Shown piece after piece: positions 31,915 through 44,282 of a stretch of 64,000 nt of DNA (position 1 is its first letter; the number at the start of each line of letters is the position of its first letter). Where the stretch lies: assembly GCF_027244095.1 (NCBI RefSeq), contig NC_069658.1, positions 421,316,687 to 421,380,686 of the forward strand, written 5' to 3'. The translations under genes and the position numbers were made by a program. The stretch is from Hemicordylus capensis (lineage: Eukaryota; Chordata; Lepidosauria; Squamata; Cordylidae). A model generated the notes under the pieces. The model was not told where the DNA came from. It did not search any database and saw only the letters and a program-made list of their open reading frames with translations.

Positions 31915-32365
31915 ATGGCAGAGTAGTGCCAGAATTCTCTGCCACAAGGTGTGGTGACAGCCACCAGCCTGGATGGCTTTAAGAAGGGCTTAAAGTCATG
32001 GAGGACAGGTCCAGTGTTACCTCTAACAAGGATTCTCAGATGTTGTTGACTACAACTCCCATAATCCCCAGCCAAAGGCCATTGCATCTGGGGATACTGG
32101 GAGTTGAAATGAACAACATCTGGGAATCCCTGTTAAAGGGAACACTGGACAAGTCTATCAATGGCTGCTAGTCTGGTGGCTCCCACCTCCAGCCTCAGAG
32201 GCAAGATACCTCTGAATAGCAGTTGCAGGGGAGCAGCAGCAGGAGAGAGGACGTGACCTCAGCTCGTTCCTGTGGGCTTCCCAGAGGCATCTGTTGGACC
32301 TCTGAGTGAAACAGGATGCTGCACTAGATAGGCCTTGGGCCTGATCCAGAAGGACTGTTCTTATG
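31915..32365 (+). mobile_element. CR1 LINE 3' end interrupted by a MITE
   Basis: AGAATTCTCTGCCACAAGG, ACCAGCCTGGATGGCTTTAA, then after the insert TCTATCAATGGCTGCTAGTC, and the 3' tail GATAGGCCTTGGGCCTGATC and TGTTCTTATG. The young CR1 subfamily at 41502-41982 and 57343-58555 has the same order without interruption. Confidence 0.8.
32012..32147. mobile_element. 136-bp palindromic hAT-type MITE inside CR1
   Basis: CAGTGTTACCTCTAACAAGG start and CCTGTTAAAGGGAACACTG end. The target duplication is GACAGGTC (32004-32011) and GACAAGTC (32148-32155), one mismatch. Removing the element and one TSD copy restores the CR1 sequence, which makes the borders certain. Confidence 0.9.
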
Positions 32366-32450
32366 ACTCTGTTCCTGTACAAGGAAGGCTAGGGGTTAGT
32401 GAGCATGGAACTACTGTAGATGATAAGGAACTATTGAGATGAGGTTAGAT

Positions 32451-32759
32451 CAGGGGTGTGCACCTTTGGCCCTTCAGCTGCTGTTGGATTACAACTCCCA
32501 ACATCTTAAGATCCGCCAACAATTAATTTCTACCCTTTAGATCTGATCTGACCATAAAACATTTAATCTACTGGTGCATTGTATGATAGATTTCATATCT
32601 GAATGATGTATAATTAGTTGTGTTTACATCTGATCTATGATCATAATAAAGCTATTCATTCATTCATTAACTCCCCAAATCCCCAGACATGGCCAATATT
32701 CAGGAATGGTGGGAGTTGTAGTTCAACAGCAGCTGAAGGGCTGAAGTTGTGCAGCCTTG
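32451..32759. mobile_element. Palindromic hAT-type MITE split by a LINE tail
   Basis: CAGGGGTGTGCACCTTTGG start and CTGAAGTTGTGCAGCCTTG end, with inner arms CCCTTCAGCTGCTGTTGGAT and TTCAACAGCAGCTGAAGGG. A LINE-like insertion occupies 32500-32668. The MITE's own TSD is not clear. Confidence 0.7.
32500..32668 (+). mobile_element. Short LINE-type insertion, TSD AACTCCC
   Basis: A 5'-truncated insertion ending GATCATAATAAAGCTATTC and (ATTC)n, flanked by AACTCCC at 32493-32499 and 32669-32675. The ending resembles that at 16370-16395. Family not named. Confidence 0.65.
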
Positions 32760-32767
32760 AACCAGAT

Positions 32768-35447
32768 GCTAGAAAGCATTAGCCCGTGTCTCTCCTCCCT
32801 CTCTCTTTCAAGCTCCCAATGTCTAATGATGCAAAAACGATGAAGTGACATCTTTGGTAAATCAGTGGGTGGCAGGCGCATGGCTACAATGGAGCACAGG
32901 AGGACCAGTGTCAACAGGCTGCCACTGCCCCAAGCACTTCTAGGGGCCACCAGAGGCTCACCCCCCACTTCCCCCCACAGCTCTGGGGGCCACCAGACCA
33001 ATGCTGTCCTTCGCTCTCCCTGCCACCTGTAACCACTAATGGCTAGATGGGCCACATGGTCACTCTGTTGCTCCAAGCTGACACTTTGTTTAAGCTCTGG
33101 CTGGGTGCTTCTTTCTCTGCCTCACTCCAAGCAATGAAAGAATGCACTCAAACAGTGCTTGAGCAAAGTGCAACTGAAAGCAACAGAAGGGCAACGCAGC
33201 CCATCTAGCCAAGAGTGGCCATCCCCCCTGTGTATGATATCATGCATAGGGGTGTGGCTGGCATGCACTCACGTGCATGCACTAAACAATACAGGGAGGG
33301 GGCCACCAGCAAGAGCTTGTCCCGCAGATGCCCATGAGCTCCCTACGCCCCTGGATGGTGGTTAGAGGAGCAGGATGAGTCGGGGTGTGTGTGTGTGTGT
33401 GTGTGTGTGTGTTGGGTTGGGTGTTTTTTTTTAGAATTAGGGAAACAGTGGCTTGTTTTAATGCAGAAGGGGAGGAGCAGAGCAGAGCAGAGGAATGGGG
33501 GAAGGGATAATGGCTGGGAAGATGGCAATGAGAAATTGGGAGGGGAAAGAATCAAGTGAGTCCATTGAGATGTTATTGAAGAACACCAGTATCGTCAACT
33601 CATCAAGTGAACCAAGGGAGAAGGAAGGAAGGGCTGGGAGAGGTTCAGGTGGAGTGTGAACTGGAATAAAAGGGAAAGAGTGGGACAGGGAGATAGATCA
33701 AATGAGATACTGTAGTTTCAAGTTTGGAGGAGGAGGAGGAGGAATTATTGAAGAAGACAAAGTCCTGGATGGAGAATGAGAAGCGGGGAGGCAACAGGGC
33801 AGGCAGATAAAGTCAGACAAGAGGTACTGAGGATTCCTACAATTAGTGTGGATTAGAATAGTGTGGTGATGTTGTTTAGCCTGAAAGATGACAGAGGAAA
33901 AGCTGAGTATATAATGGGAAAGGGGGGGGGGTGTCATTATTTTATTTGAAGCAGGGCTTGTCAGCACTCAGCCCTGAAATCTGTTTTCTGTACATCATGT
34001 TCATAAAAGTGCCTCTGCTTCAGCCTTGAGCAACAGCAGATTGTTCCCACACACTTAGAAATAAGAAGAAGTCCCAAGGTGGCACGGGTTAAATGTGGAC
34101 AATGGGAATGGCAACAACCAACAACATAAAGAAACACATTTCTGAAACTTTTCAAGCTGATAGCCTGTGGCAGTATTACTGTAGTACCAGTGAACCTTAT
34201 GCTGGTGTTCTATACTAGAGAGTACCTGCTGACATTCATCACTTTATACAGCAAATGCAGGCACTTTCAGGAGGCTTGAATCCCATCTCCAGGAAAGGCT
34301 ATCAAGAGCAGAGAGGCAGATATCCATTCCTAATATGCATCGTATGTTGCCAAAATTAAGGAGATCCACATTAGAGAGATCTGTAAAACGTAAGCATGAG
34401 CCTAACCTTCTGTAGCACCTCTAGGGCTAATGTCAGATGATTTCATGGAATAAGTTAATAGAAGCTGTTTCTCATTCTCGATTTAAAAATTCCAAATGAT
34501 TCTTCTTTTTCTCAGATCACAGAGCTGCCCTTAGGTGGGAGTATGGGATTTTCTGCTATGAAAATTCTTTCTCCCATTACTATGAAGATTTAAGATTAAA
34601 ATTAGACCTGAGAGGAAACAGCAGAATCATTCCATCCCCCACCCCGAGGCAGGCAGGAATTACAGGAACCTTTATTTCCCACCCTCCATGAAATCTACCA
34701 AGTGCTGTACAACATACCAGTTCCTGATGAAATTCCCCACTTGTGGAATAATTAGGTATATTTTGCATCGATGTCTTAAACCTTTTAAATAAGTAATTTA
34801 CTTTGGGAATATGCAGCCTCACTCATAAAAGCAGGAGGAAAGCAAATACCCAGGCTTTACAGTGGCATGATAATCACGCTCAATATCCTTTGTAAAGGCA
34901 TATTGTGCTGTTCCCCTTTCCCAAAGCTTTGGTTTTAAATGTTGTGGCAAGGAAAGGTCTCCACTCTTAGGATTTAATTTTATTTTCATTTTGATAGCAA
35001 TCCATGAACAACTCTAAGTAAAAAGTCATCACACTTCACATGGAGATTAACAGAAACTTGTAAAATGGGGCGATGCTGATATATTTATGCCATTTCTTGC
35101 CTTGGAAAGGTGGGGAGGGGAATAAAAACCAGGCTTCAGGATACACAGGCATATAGATCTATCTCCCTTTCTTAGGGGATGGTGGTTTCTCATCCCAATT
35201 GGTCCTGTGGTGCATTGTGCATTTCAATGATGCCTGCGTGATCCCATTATACTCTCTGAGATGCATGTTCCACTTGCAGCCCAGGAGGAGAGATACAATT
35301 GTAGCATCAAATTTGGGGCAAAATGAACCTTTTCCCAATTTGGTTCTGTTTGATCTCACTGAAAGTGTAAATTAAAGATTTTTTCAGAGAGACAATAAGC
35401 CCCCTTTATCTCTCCTCTGGGTATTACCCATGGCGGGACTAGAAATT
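32768..35447. other. Gene-free; (GT)n and other small repeats
   Basis: A (GT)n at 33386-33412, a (GGA)n at 33727-33741, and no recognised transposon. 32880-33060 is GC-richer without ORF support. Open frames up to 117 codons (33076-32723, minus) show no domain I recognise. Confidence 0.45.
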
Positions 35448-35455
35448 GATCTGAT

Positions 35456-35621
35456 CAGGGGTGTAACTATAATTGAGCAGATGGGTTCAAAGAACCGCCC
35501 TCCCAGCTCCTGAGGGCCCCCAGCTCCACCCTTCCCTATTTTCTTCATTATCTCCCTCACTCTGAAGGGCCATGGGGGAGAGGGGCAAACACAGGCCCCC
35601 TCTCTCCTAGCTATGCCCTTG
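35456..35621. mobile_element. 166-bp hAT-type MITE with 8-bp TSD
   Basis: Start CAGGGGTGTAACTATAATTG, end TAGCTATGCCCTTG. Octamers GATCTGAT (35448-35455) and GGTCTGAT (35622-35629) match at 7 of 8. A different family from the 136-bp elements, judging by its termini and interior. Confidence 0.8.
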
Positions 35622-35629
35622 GGTCTGAT

Positions 35630-38618
35630 CACTGCTGGACAGTTGCCAAGGGGTGAAGGAAGGGCATAATTTGGAGAGGACAAGCAGAAGGCAGAGAAGA
35701 AGTGCATCATGGGCCCATGGCACTGCTCACCAGCACTTCCTCTATGCCGAGAAAAGTGCAGTACTGTGCAGAGATCAGCACAGTGGGAAATGGCTCTCAC
35801 TCTGAAGGTGGTTTGGTTTTGTTTTACTAAAGTGTCCCCCACTTGAAAAATAGTGAAGATCACTTGATTATTTTGTCCAACCCAATAGATCTTGGTATAT
35901 TCTAGCCTAGAAATGTGTCTTTAAACCTTGGTTCAGATCTAGATTTATTTCAGGCAAGTTGGTTCGTATAAACCAAGATCAGTCAGTTTTGATATTGCCA
36001 TCAATCTTGGTTTCTTTCTAACTAAATTGGAAGTAGAATTCCTGAGAGACTCACATTGACAGGGAAGCAGGGAGGTTTGAAGGTTTGGAGATGTTGTGCA
36101 GAACCAGGCTTTAACTGCAGTTCTGCCTGATGTCCAAATACATCCACTGATTCATGGAAAGAGCACCTGCACACATGCCTTGCCCAGCCTTGAGCTCACT
36201 TGGGGTCCCATACACTTCCAAGGTGATTGCATGGGGTCTATCTTATGTGTGAACTAAGCTCAGAGTATCATGAGGACTTGCTGATTGGCCAGTTCAGAGC
36301 AAATATCATGGGATTCAAAGTGACATCGTCACCATAGAAAGCAGCTATGCTGGTGAGAAGATCCAGATGGTGGCAAGCCACCTTCTTAGCATCTGTGCTC
36401 AAGAACAGCTATCTAATCTCCTCAGTGGACAGTTTGACCTGAGATACTTGCCCTGACAGGGTCTGAATCCTCAAATATTGCCATGACAAGTGAAGTGAAT
36501 CAGGGTTCCTTCCAATCCAAGCATTAAGTCCCTCTCATTAATCCACGGTTAAGTTACTTTGAGGGCTATGCCAAATTTTTGCCCCCAGATATTTTTGGAG
36601 TGAAATATGTACTGTCAAGAGGGCCAAAACAGTCCCTGAAGAAGAGCCCTCTTCCTCTTGTGTCATTTTTTGCATCTGTTCACAGACCCATCTACTGCTG
36701 CTTCAGTCATTTCCTCGCTTTGTTTGGTCTTCTTTCTGAATCCCTATGTGTTCCCAGTCTATCAAGGACCTGAAGTGAATGTGATGGCAGGCTGACATGT
36801 TCTCTCTTCCCTTCTGAACAGAATGAGGGCAATGCAAGAGCTTCTTTTGCCCTCATTGACACTGCCATATAGCAAAATCTGGTTGGTTACAAGGGGCCAT
36901 GTTATCAACATATTTTAACTCTTCCATAAACATTTTCACACCACATCACAACCTTTGAGGAATTGACAAAAAGGGTGGTGCTTTTTGTGGGGGCACAAAA
37001 AGCAAGCCCCTATTTGGGCTCAGCTGCAGTCACTTTTCCTGCACATCATGGATTGTGCTTCCCAAGAATTTTTTTAAAAGAATGAATGATATCATTTTAA
37101 CAGTGCGCATAAATCATAGTGTGTAAGAGTTCTTCTGTGTGAGTCAGTGCTTTAAAAAACAATTTATCAGTGGAAATGTGCCTCTGGCTATCTCTTTTCA
37201 TCAAAACTGAGGATAATCTATAAGGATAACTCATAGGATTTTGTAGCAACTACATCTGCTCAGCACTTCATGTGAAGAGTGAAGAATGAAGACAGGATTG
37301 CTGAACCAGAAGGAAAGGATTAGGACTCTAGAGTCTCAACAAAAATGTGTGCTCCTTTTGGAGGGGAGGATCACCCAGAAGCAATCTTTTTTGATCCAGT
37401 TACTGTTCTCCCTTTTCTTCTTTTTAATCTTTGTTCTTGCCTTGTTTTGTAACTGCTGGTCAAGATAGGCTTGAAATTGGGTAATTAACATCTGGTGGGA
37501 TTCCAGAAGCTGGCTATCAGGACCAGCCCATACCCACATCCAGAACCTGGTAAGATTTCCTCAGAGAAGGAAGAGGATCCCACTGCCAACCCTAGGATGT
37601 ACTGGGCCAATGAAAGTTAGCATAATTGAAGAGACTCCCCTGAGACTGCCACCTTGGAAAATGCCTCTTCCCAAGATACTGCATTTGCCACCACAGTGGG
37701 TCACACACCTCAGCTGTAGATCCTCCACCATCCCCCCAGGACCCACAGAGCAGACAGGCTGTGTGGAAGCTCAGACCAGAAGATGCAGCACTCGTCTGGC
37801 AGTATGAGGTCTTCAGTCTCAAGAGACAGAAGCAAGAACCTAAGCATGTTCTTGATTTGGACTAATGCTCCAGGATTGGGTGGGGCGGTAGGGACAGCTA
37901 TAAAACTGCTCCCTTAGTGGGTGGCTGTTGCTGGTGCAACATCTCTTTCTGCTCCTCTCTTTGTGTCCTAGCTTGGGCTTCTATGCTGACAGCTCCCTAT
38001 GGCTTCAGCAAACCTTGACAGATCTCCAGTTCTCCCTACTCTGCTGGGCAGCTTTCCAGCCTTGCTGGTGCAATAGAGAATCTAAGCCATACTACTCAAG
38101 CTTGGAGGAAACTATCTGGCAGATAGGGTTAGGAGAGCTGGGATAAAGCTTCTTTGCCCGCATACCTCTTTGCCCACTGTGACTTACATAAACGGAATAA
38201 ATTGTGCACAATATGCAAATTGTCAATATGTGCATGGCAGTAGTAGACTTTGCTTGGTGCAGAATGTAGTACACCTAAGGGTAACATTTTAAACTCTTTT
38301 TTTTCTAATATATAGTCTTGACAATTTTAAATGCCTTCTAGGCCATGCAGATCAGAGAGACTATTTATCTACCATTCCTCAGGAGTTATTGGTTGATCAA
38401 AGACCTGCCTTAGATACTGCCTTTAAAACATATAATTATTGTAAGATCTGCAAGCGGAGCAGATTGCGGTATTTCATGGAATTATACTGGCATAGAAACA
38501 AAATCCATACAGACTGTCAGATTACTAAGTGCGTTTGTGACAGTAGTACTGAGCTTCCAAAATAGGTGGCCCTTTTACATGAAACCTGTCGCCTGCTGTG
38601 AAAACAGGGATAAACAGG
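35630..38618. other. No gene or repeat recognised
   Basis: About 3 kb of unmarked sequence. Several 60-76 codon frames exist, but none shows a domain, codon continuity or splice context I would trust. This would be a sensible place to look for conserved non-coding elements. Confidence 0.4.
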
Positions 38619-38930
38619 AAGGAGAGCTGTTTTGGTTGTATCAAGCATGAATGGTCAACTTTGCTAAGCAGGGTCCACCCTGGTTTAAATTTGAAAGGGA
38701 GACATGTGAATGCTGTAAGATATTCCTTTTAGGGGATGGGGCCACTCTGGGAAGAGCACCTGGAAGCTTGCATGCAGAAGGTTCTAAGTTTCCTCCCTAG
38801 CATCTCCAGATAGGGCTGAGAGAAACTCCTGCCTGTAACCTTGGCAAAGCTGCTGCCAGCCTGTGTGGACAATACTGAGCTAGATGGACCACTGGTCTGA
38901 CTCGGTATAAGGAGCTTCCCATGTCCCTAA
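38619..38930 (+). mobile_element. Composite 5S/tRNA SINE, second copy
   Basis: 5S-like block TTGCTAAGCAGGGTCCACCC and TTGAAAGGGAGACATG, then GGGGATGGGGCCACTCTGGG, GCATGCAGAAGGTTCTAAG (tRNA B-box region), and the tail CTGACTCGGTATAAGGAGCT. Same order as at 12175-12474, with more substitutions. Confidence 0.8.
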
Positions 38931-40176
38931 ACCAGTTTGCCATTCCTGTGATCGGGTGGGGATGAGAATGCAAATGCTGGCAAAAATGTCCAGAAGCTCT
39001 CCTTTTCTCTTGTCAATTAATGTTTTACCAAGAGACAAATGCCCTGCAGATGGTGTTACAGATCTCTTCTTTTAGAATAGTAGATTGCAAGTGCTTTGCC
39101 CCCTTTGAAAGAGGCACTGACATCACGGGGTGTGGCTGGCGGGGGCCCCACTTTCAAAGCTAGAGGTCCCAGGGGCACCTCCAGCTTTGCTACACCCTGT
39201 CCCACACATTTATTATCCCCACATTTTGGTCACCAACACAGGCCTAAAGAATCAAACCAAACCTGAGCTGAAAACTGGACTCAACCTTCCAGGATAGACC
39301 CTACTTTAATAATTGCATTAACCACTGCCTGTTGTCTCTTGTTCTATTGTTCTGTGTTTTTATCAGATTTTTGTAAGTCACCTTGGGTCTTATAATAACG
39401 GAAGAGTGGGGGCGTTTAAATGTTTATATTTCATACATACATACATAAAATAAGACCCTGAACCATTATTTGAATATTTCTGTTGAAATTGAACTGGAAC
39501 AGAAGAGGTTATCAGCTAAGAGCCTTACTAATAATTACAAGGATTTGACTAGAGTGACGAACTGGTTCCAACTAGAATGAATTATAAGGTCATAAGACTA
39601 GTTGGCAGAATCCAAAGAATTGTGAGCAGAAGGAAAATAGGAAAATTGCAGCTGTTCTGCAATTGTTGAAGAGTTCGTGCAGTGTTCTGATAGGTCAGTT
39701 TGATAGCACTTCTCGTGCTTCTGCATGTGCAAGAAGGATGCAAAGGTTGTTGCTCTGGCAGGTCAACATTTTAAAATTCGCTATCACTTTTGTCACATAA
39801 TGCATTAGTGCAAGATAGAAAACAGTGCTTCCATGAGTAGAAGTCTCCTTTTGCAAGTAGAAGGGCACGTTTGGATCCAACCCATTATCTGGGAAGATTA
39901 TTTTCACAAATTTCAAGTTAAAATGAATAATGCTTCCTAAGATTTAGAAGAGACATTCAAAACATTTGGTTTTTAATGTCTCTTGTAAGGCCAAGGGAAC
40001 AATATTTATTTTTATTTTATTAAATTCAATAGCAGGCTCCCCACAACCACATGTTCATGTTTACCAATTAGCTTTTATTCCGTGCACGCTTCATCATACT
40101 TATAGCTGACACAGTTGTAGAGGATTTGGACTCACATTCATCCAGTTTGCAAATAACAGACTTCAACTTTTAAGAA
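38931..40176. other. Gene-free; one L2-like tail
   Basis: 39310-39450 ends in GTAAGTCACCTTGGGTC..GAAGAGTGGG and (CATA)n, like an L2 3' end in plus orientation. 39100-39200 is GC-richer. Nothing else was recognised. Confidence 0.45.
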
Positions 40177-41501
40177 CATAAATAAGAATAGTCCTGCTTG
40201 ATCAGGCCCAAGGCCTATCTAGTCCAGCAACCTATTTCATACAGTGACCCACCAGATCTCTCTGGAGAGCCCACAGGCAAGAGGTATGTGCATGCCCTCT
40301 CTCCTGCTATTGGTCCCCTGCAACTGGTATTGAGATGCATCGTGCATCTGAGGCTGGATGTGGCCCACAGCCATCAGACTAATAGCCATTGATAGACCTG
40401 TCCTCCATGACTTGTCTAAGCCCCCTTTAAAGCCATCCAAGCTGGTGACCATCACCACATCCCATGGCAAGGAATTCCATAGATTAATTGTGTGCTGTGT
40501 GAAAAAGTACTTCCTCTTGTCAGTACTAAATTTCCCCAACCTTCAGTTTCATGGGGCGACCCCTTGTTCTAGTGTTGTGTGTGAGAGAGAGAAATTTCTC
40601 TCTGTCCACCCTCTCCACTCCATGCCTAATTTTATACACTATGTCTCCCCTTAGTCACCTCTTTTCCAAAGTAAAGAGACCCAGATGCTGTAGGCTAGCC
40701 TCATAAGGCAGATGCTCCAGGCCCCTCATCATCTTGGTTGCCCTCTTTTGCACCTTTTCTAGTTCTACAATATCCTTCTTAAGATATGGTGATGAAAGCT
40801 GTACACAGTACTCCAGATGTGGCCACACCATAGATTTGTATAAGGGTATTACAATATTAGCATTTGCATTTTCAGTCCCTTTCCTAATGACTCCTAGTAT
40901 GCAATTAGCCTTTTTCACAGCTGCCACGCACTGAGTCGACACTTTCAATGCGCTGTCGTCCATCATGACCCCAAGATCTCTCTCCTGGTCAGTCATCAAT
41001 AGCTCAGCTCCCATCAGTGTATATGTGAAGCTGGGTTTCTTTTGTCCAATATGCATCACTTCACACTTGCTTACATTGACCTGCATTTGCCATTTTGTCA
41101 CCTACTCCCCCAGTTTGGAGAGATCCTTTTGCAGCTCTTCACAATCTGTTGTGGATTTCACTACCCTAAATAATTTAGTATCAAATTTGGCCACTTCGCT
41201 GGTCACCTCAACGTCTAGATTGTTTATGAACAACTTAAAGAGCACTGGTCCCAGTACCGATCCCTGGGGGACCCCACTTCCTATCTCCCTCCATTGTGAA
41301 AACTGTCCATTTATTCCTACCCTCCATTTCTTGTCCTTCAACCATTGTTCCTTTATCCCATGACTGCTAAGTTTATTCAAGAGCCTTTGGTGGGGAACTT
41401 TGTCAAAAGTTTTTTGGAAGTCCAAGTATACTTTGTCAACTAGATCACCTTTATCCACATGACACTCTCAAAGAACTCCAAAAGGTTAGTGAGGCAAGAG
41501 G
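40177..41501 (-). mobile_element. CR1 LINE, RT and 3' end, minus strand
   Basis: Minus-strand frames 41458-41102 (DKVYLDFQKTFDKVPHQRLL, then QGSVLGPVLF) and 41101-40655 (NVSKCEVMHIGQKKPSFTYT, ERDLGVMMDDSALKV, SMVWPHLEYCVQ, LEKVQKRATKMMRGLEHLPY, LGLFTLEKR) are typical CR1 RT. The catalytic KFADDTKL reads KFDTKL here, so the Asp pair is damaged. A complete 3' UTR follows to 40177 (GGCCTTGGGCCTGATCAAG). Confidence 0.9.
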
Positions 41502-41982
41502 ACTGAGGGGAGACATGATAGAGGTCTATAAAATCATGCATGGTGTGGAGAAGGTGGATAGAGATAAATTCTTCTCCCTCTCCCATAACACTAGAACCAC
41601 GGGTTATCCCATGAAATTGATTGCTGGGAAATCTAGGACCAACAAACGGAAGTACTTTTTCACACTACGCATAATCCACTTGTGGAATTCTCTGCCACAA
41701 GATGTGGTGACAGCCAACAACCTGGATGGCTTTAAGAAGGGTTTGGATAACTTCATGGAGGAGAGGTCTATCAACGGCTACTAGTCGGAGGGCTGTGAGC
41801 CACCTCAAGCCTCAAAGGCAGGATGCCTCTGAGTACCAGTTGCAGGGGAGTTACAGCAGGAGAGAGGGCATGCCCTTAACTCCTGCCTGTGGCTTCCGGC
41901 GGCATCTGGTGGGCCACTGCTTGAAACAGGATGTTGGACTGGATGGGCCTTGGGCCTGATCCAGCAGGACTGTTCTTATGTA
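41502..41982 (+). mobile_element. CR1 LINE 3' end, plus strand
   Basis: Starts GACTGAGGGGAGACATGATA and encodes RGDMIEVYKIMHGVEKVDRD, FFSLSHNTRTTG, HLWNSLPQDVV and GFKKGLDNFMEE, then the 3' UTR with GGATGGGCCTTGGGCCTGAT and TTCTTATG. It lies head to head with the minus-strand CR1 on its left. Confidence 0.9.
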
Positions 41983-42479
41983 AGTCTTGCTGTAGTGAAT
42001 TACAGCCTTTGTCTCAGAGCAAGCTCACATGAGGGAAAGAAATGGATCATCCCTGCTGAGCTGCCTGGCTAGGCTTCTCCTAAAACTATTCTGTATTATT
42101 GGTAGGTTAAAAAGGCTGCTACCACCAACCCTTTTGTGTACAGAAACTCTCAGGCTTGGGGTGGGATAACCCAGAAAAAAACCTCTCTTAATTTGGCTCT
42201 TGGATGAGTACAAAAATCTTCAATGTGCAAGCCTATGTGTGGTGAGAAAACCGATAGCTGCTGCTTGTTTGAGGCCATGTTTGCACCAGGGAAATCCCCC
42301 TTGTGCCCCCCCCCAATTTTTCCTGAGTTAAAAACCAACTCGGAGAGGCTTGTAAAAAGAAAAGAACTTTTAAAAATCCCAGTTATATTCAATTACTGCA
42401 GACTACTTCCATCTGAGACTTTCTCAGCTTTTAGATACAGTTAAGAATACTTAACTGTATTCCCCACTGGTATGTATTC

Positions 42480-42640
42480 AGCCACCTCCAGACTATGGGA
42501 AACACCTATATCGGGTAGGCATGTGCCCAAAACATTTCGGAGGCCATTATGAAGGCCTCCAAAATGTTTTGGCGCTGCGGGGGTGGGTTTGGCGTTTCAG
42601 CACACACTGGCGTTTCAGCACACATTGGCTGAGCCTTGGA
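42480..42640. mobile_element. SINE remnant cut by a hAT-type element
   Basis: CTATGGGAAACACCTATATCGGG (about 42495-42517, plus) is a piece of the tRNA/RTE-tail SINE body. It is broken by TAGGCATGTGCCCAAAACATT, the left terminus of a TAGGNATGTGCN element with inner arms GGAGGCC..GGCCTCC. Confidence 0.45.
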
Positions 42641-42654
42641 GTTCACCAGTCTGT

Positions 42655-43345
42655 CAGTCAAGACAGGGTTCGCTTCCTGTTTATTCTTTAAAGGGATTAT
42701 TAAGGAGGCTGATCTCCTTATCCTCCTTAATAATCCCTTTCATGCCCTCATCGTCTAAAGGGCCAACCACCTCCCTGGCAGGTTTTCTACTTCTGATATA
42801 TTTAAAGAAGTTTTTGTTATTCCCCTTGACACTTCTAGCTATATGCTTCTCAAACTCTTTTTTGCATTCCTTATTGCCTCCTTGCATTTCCTTTGCCAGA
42901 GTTTATGTTCCTTCCTGTTCTCTTCATTTGAACAGGACTTCCATTTTCTGAAGGAAGTCTTCTTCCCTTTTATTTCTTCCTTGACTCTACTTGTTAGCCA
43001 TGTTGGTGTCCTCCTGAACTTGGTGGTACCTTTCCTCCTTCTTGGTATACATTCCAACTGAGCTTCTAGTATTGTGGTTTTAAATAAGTTCCATGCTTTC
43101 TGGAATGATTTGACTCTCCTGACTTTGCCTTTTAGCTTCCTTTTTACCAGTCCTCTAATTTTAAAGAAGTTTCTTCTTCTTAAGTCCAATACAGCTATGT
43201 TGGGCTTCCTTGACAATTTTCCATTTGCATATATGCTGAATTGGATCACACTATGGTCACTGCTACCCAATGGTTTTGCAACTCTGATATCTTGCACCAG
43301 ATCCTGGGCATCACTCAGGATTAAGTCAGCTTTTCCACATGAAAC
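42655..43345 (-). mobile_element. CR1 LINE, endonuclease end and linker, minus strand
   Basis: The minus-strand frame from 43297 reads VAKPLGSSDHSVIQFSIYAN, the end of the CR1 endonuclease (SDH with the catalytic His), then VLDLRRRNFFKIRGLVKRKL, TPTWLTSRVKEEIKGKK and, in the 42887-42681 frame, NNKNFFKYIRSRKPARE and KEDKEISLLNNPF. This would precede the RT of the 40177-41501 copy. About 150 residues between them are missing, so the two may be parts of one rearranged copy. Confidence 0.85.
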
Positions 43346-44168
43346 AGTTCAGATGTGGTAAACCAGTTGCACACCCATGCCCAATAACGACAAGACATGT
43401 GTGACTGGATAACCTGCAAAGGCTATTCCTTGGCTTGCCTACTTGCCTGAAATGTTCCTTCAGTCAGACACTGAACTTAGACAACCTACCCCAACCTGCA
43501 CTCACCTGCAAAGTGACCAAACATGCAACAATGACAACCTAACCATTAGAGTCAGTGAAAATTAGGCAAAAAAGGCCATGCCAGAGCCAATGTGTGACCC
43601 AAAAAGTTCCTACTTGGCCCCCAAAAGCAACTGGACAGCCCTCACTGAACTGGGGTGGGAGGGATGAGTGCTTTGCCTCCAGAGCAACTGAAAGCGAATA
43701 GAAGGGAGCTGGCTGTTTATACAACCACTCCCCTGCTCCTATTGGCTAGCACATGTCACATGCTGATGGAGCCAAAATGGCAGCCCCTGTGTCCATCTCA
43801 AGGGTGGGCGCACAGCTTCACCCCCACCCACCCCGACCCCGCTGTAGCTGGATGCAGCTGCTGGGAGCTGTTTTACAGATAGTTGGATCCTAAGATCCAA
43901 CTTTTGCAGAAACAGAAAACATTTCCATTTGCACATGGGAGGGCAATTTTCACCAATCCTCCTTTCCCCTCTCATCCCTCTGCACCCCATACCATCTTGT
44001 TCCAGAAGGCCCCACAATGTTCAGGAGCAGGTTTTCAGGGGCTGCAGGAGCTGATCTGGTGAGGAAGGGGCGGGGAAATTTGCTTAGGTGAGCTTCCTTT
44101 CATTTGTGCTCCGGTGGATCCAGCCTTGAGCCTCCATGGTCCTGAAACAGAATTGTAATGGTCTGGAG
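43346..44168. other. No gene seen
   Basis: No recognised repeat or reliable frame. Confidence 0.4.
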
Positions 44169-44282
44169 CAGGGGTTCTCGGGCCTGGGTCCAAGATGATG
44201 TTGCAACTCCCATTGCTGAAGGCAGCTGGGGATGATGTGAGTTGTAGTCCAACATCTGGAGATTCAAGTTTGAAGAGCCCTG
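44169..44282. mobile_element. Short palindromic hAT-type MITE
   Basis: CAGGGGTTCTCGGGCCTGG start and TTTGAAGAGCCCTG end, with inner arms GTTGCAACTCCCAT..GGCAGCTGGGGATGA and GTGAGTTGTAGTCCAAC. The flanking octamers GTCTGGAG and GTTTAGTG match at 5 of 8. Confidence 0.6.

Noticed and set aside
35384-35863. Minus-strand frame of 159 codons
   Set aside because: It spans a 166-bp MITE with a clear TSD and shows no known domain.
40177-41982. Twin-priming 5' inversion of a single CR1
   Set aside because: The left, inverted piece carries its own complete 3' end, which a twin-primed inversion of one element would not.
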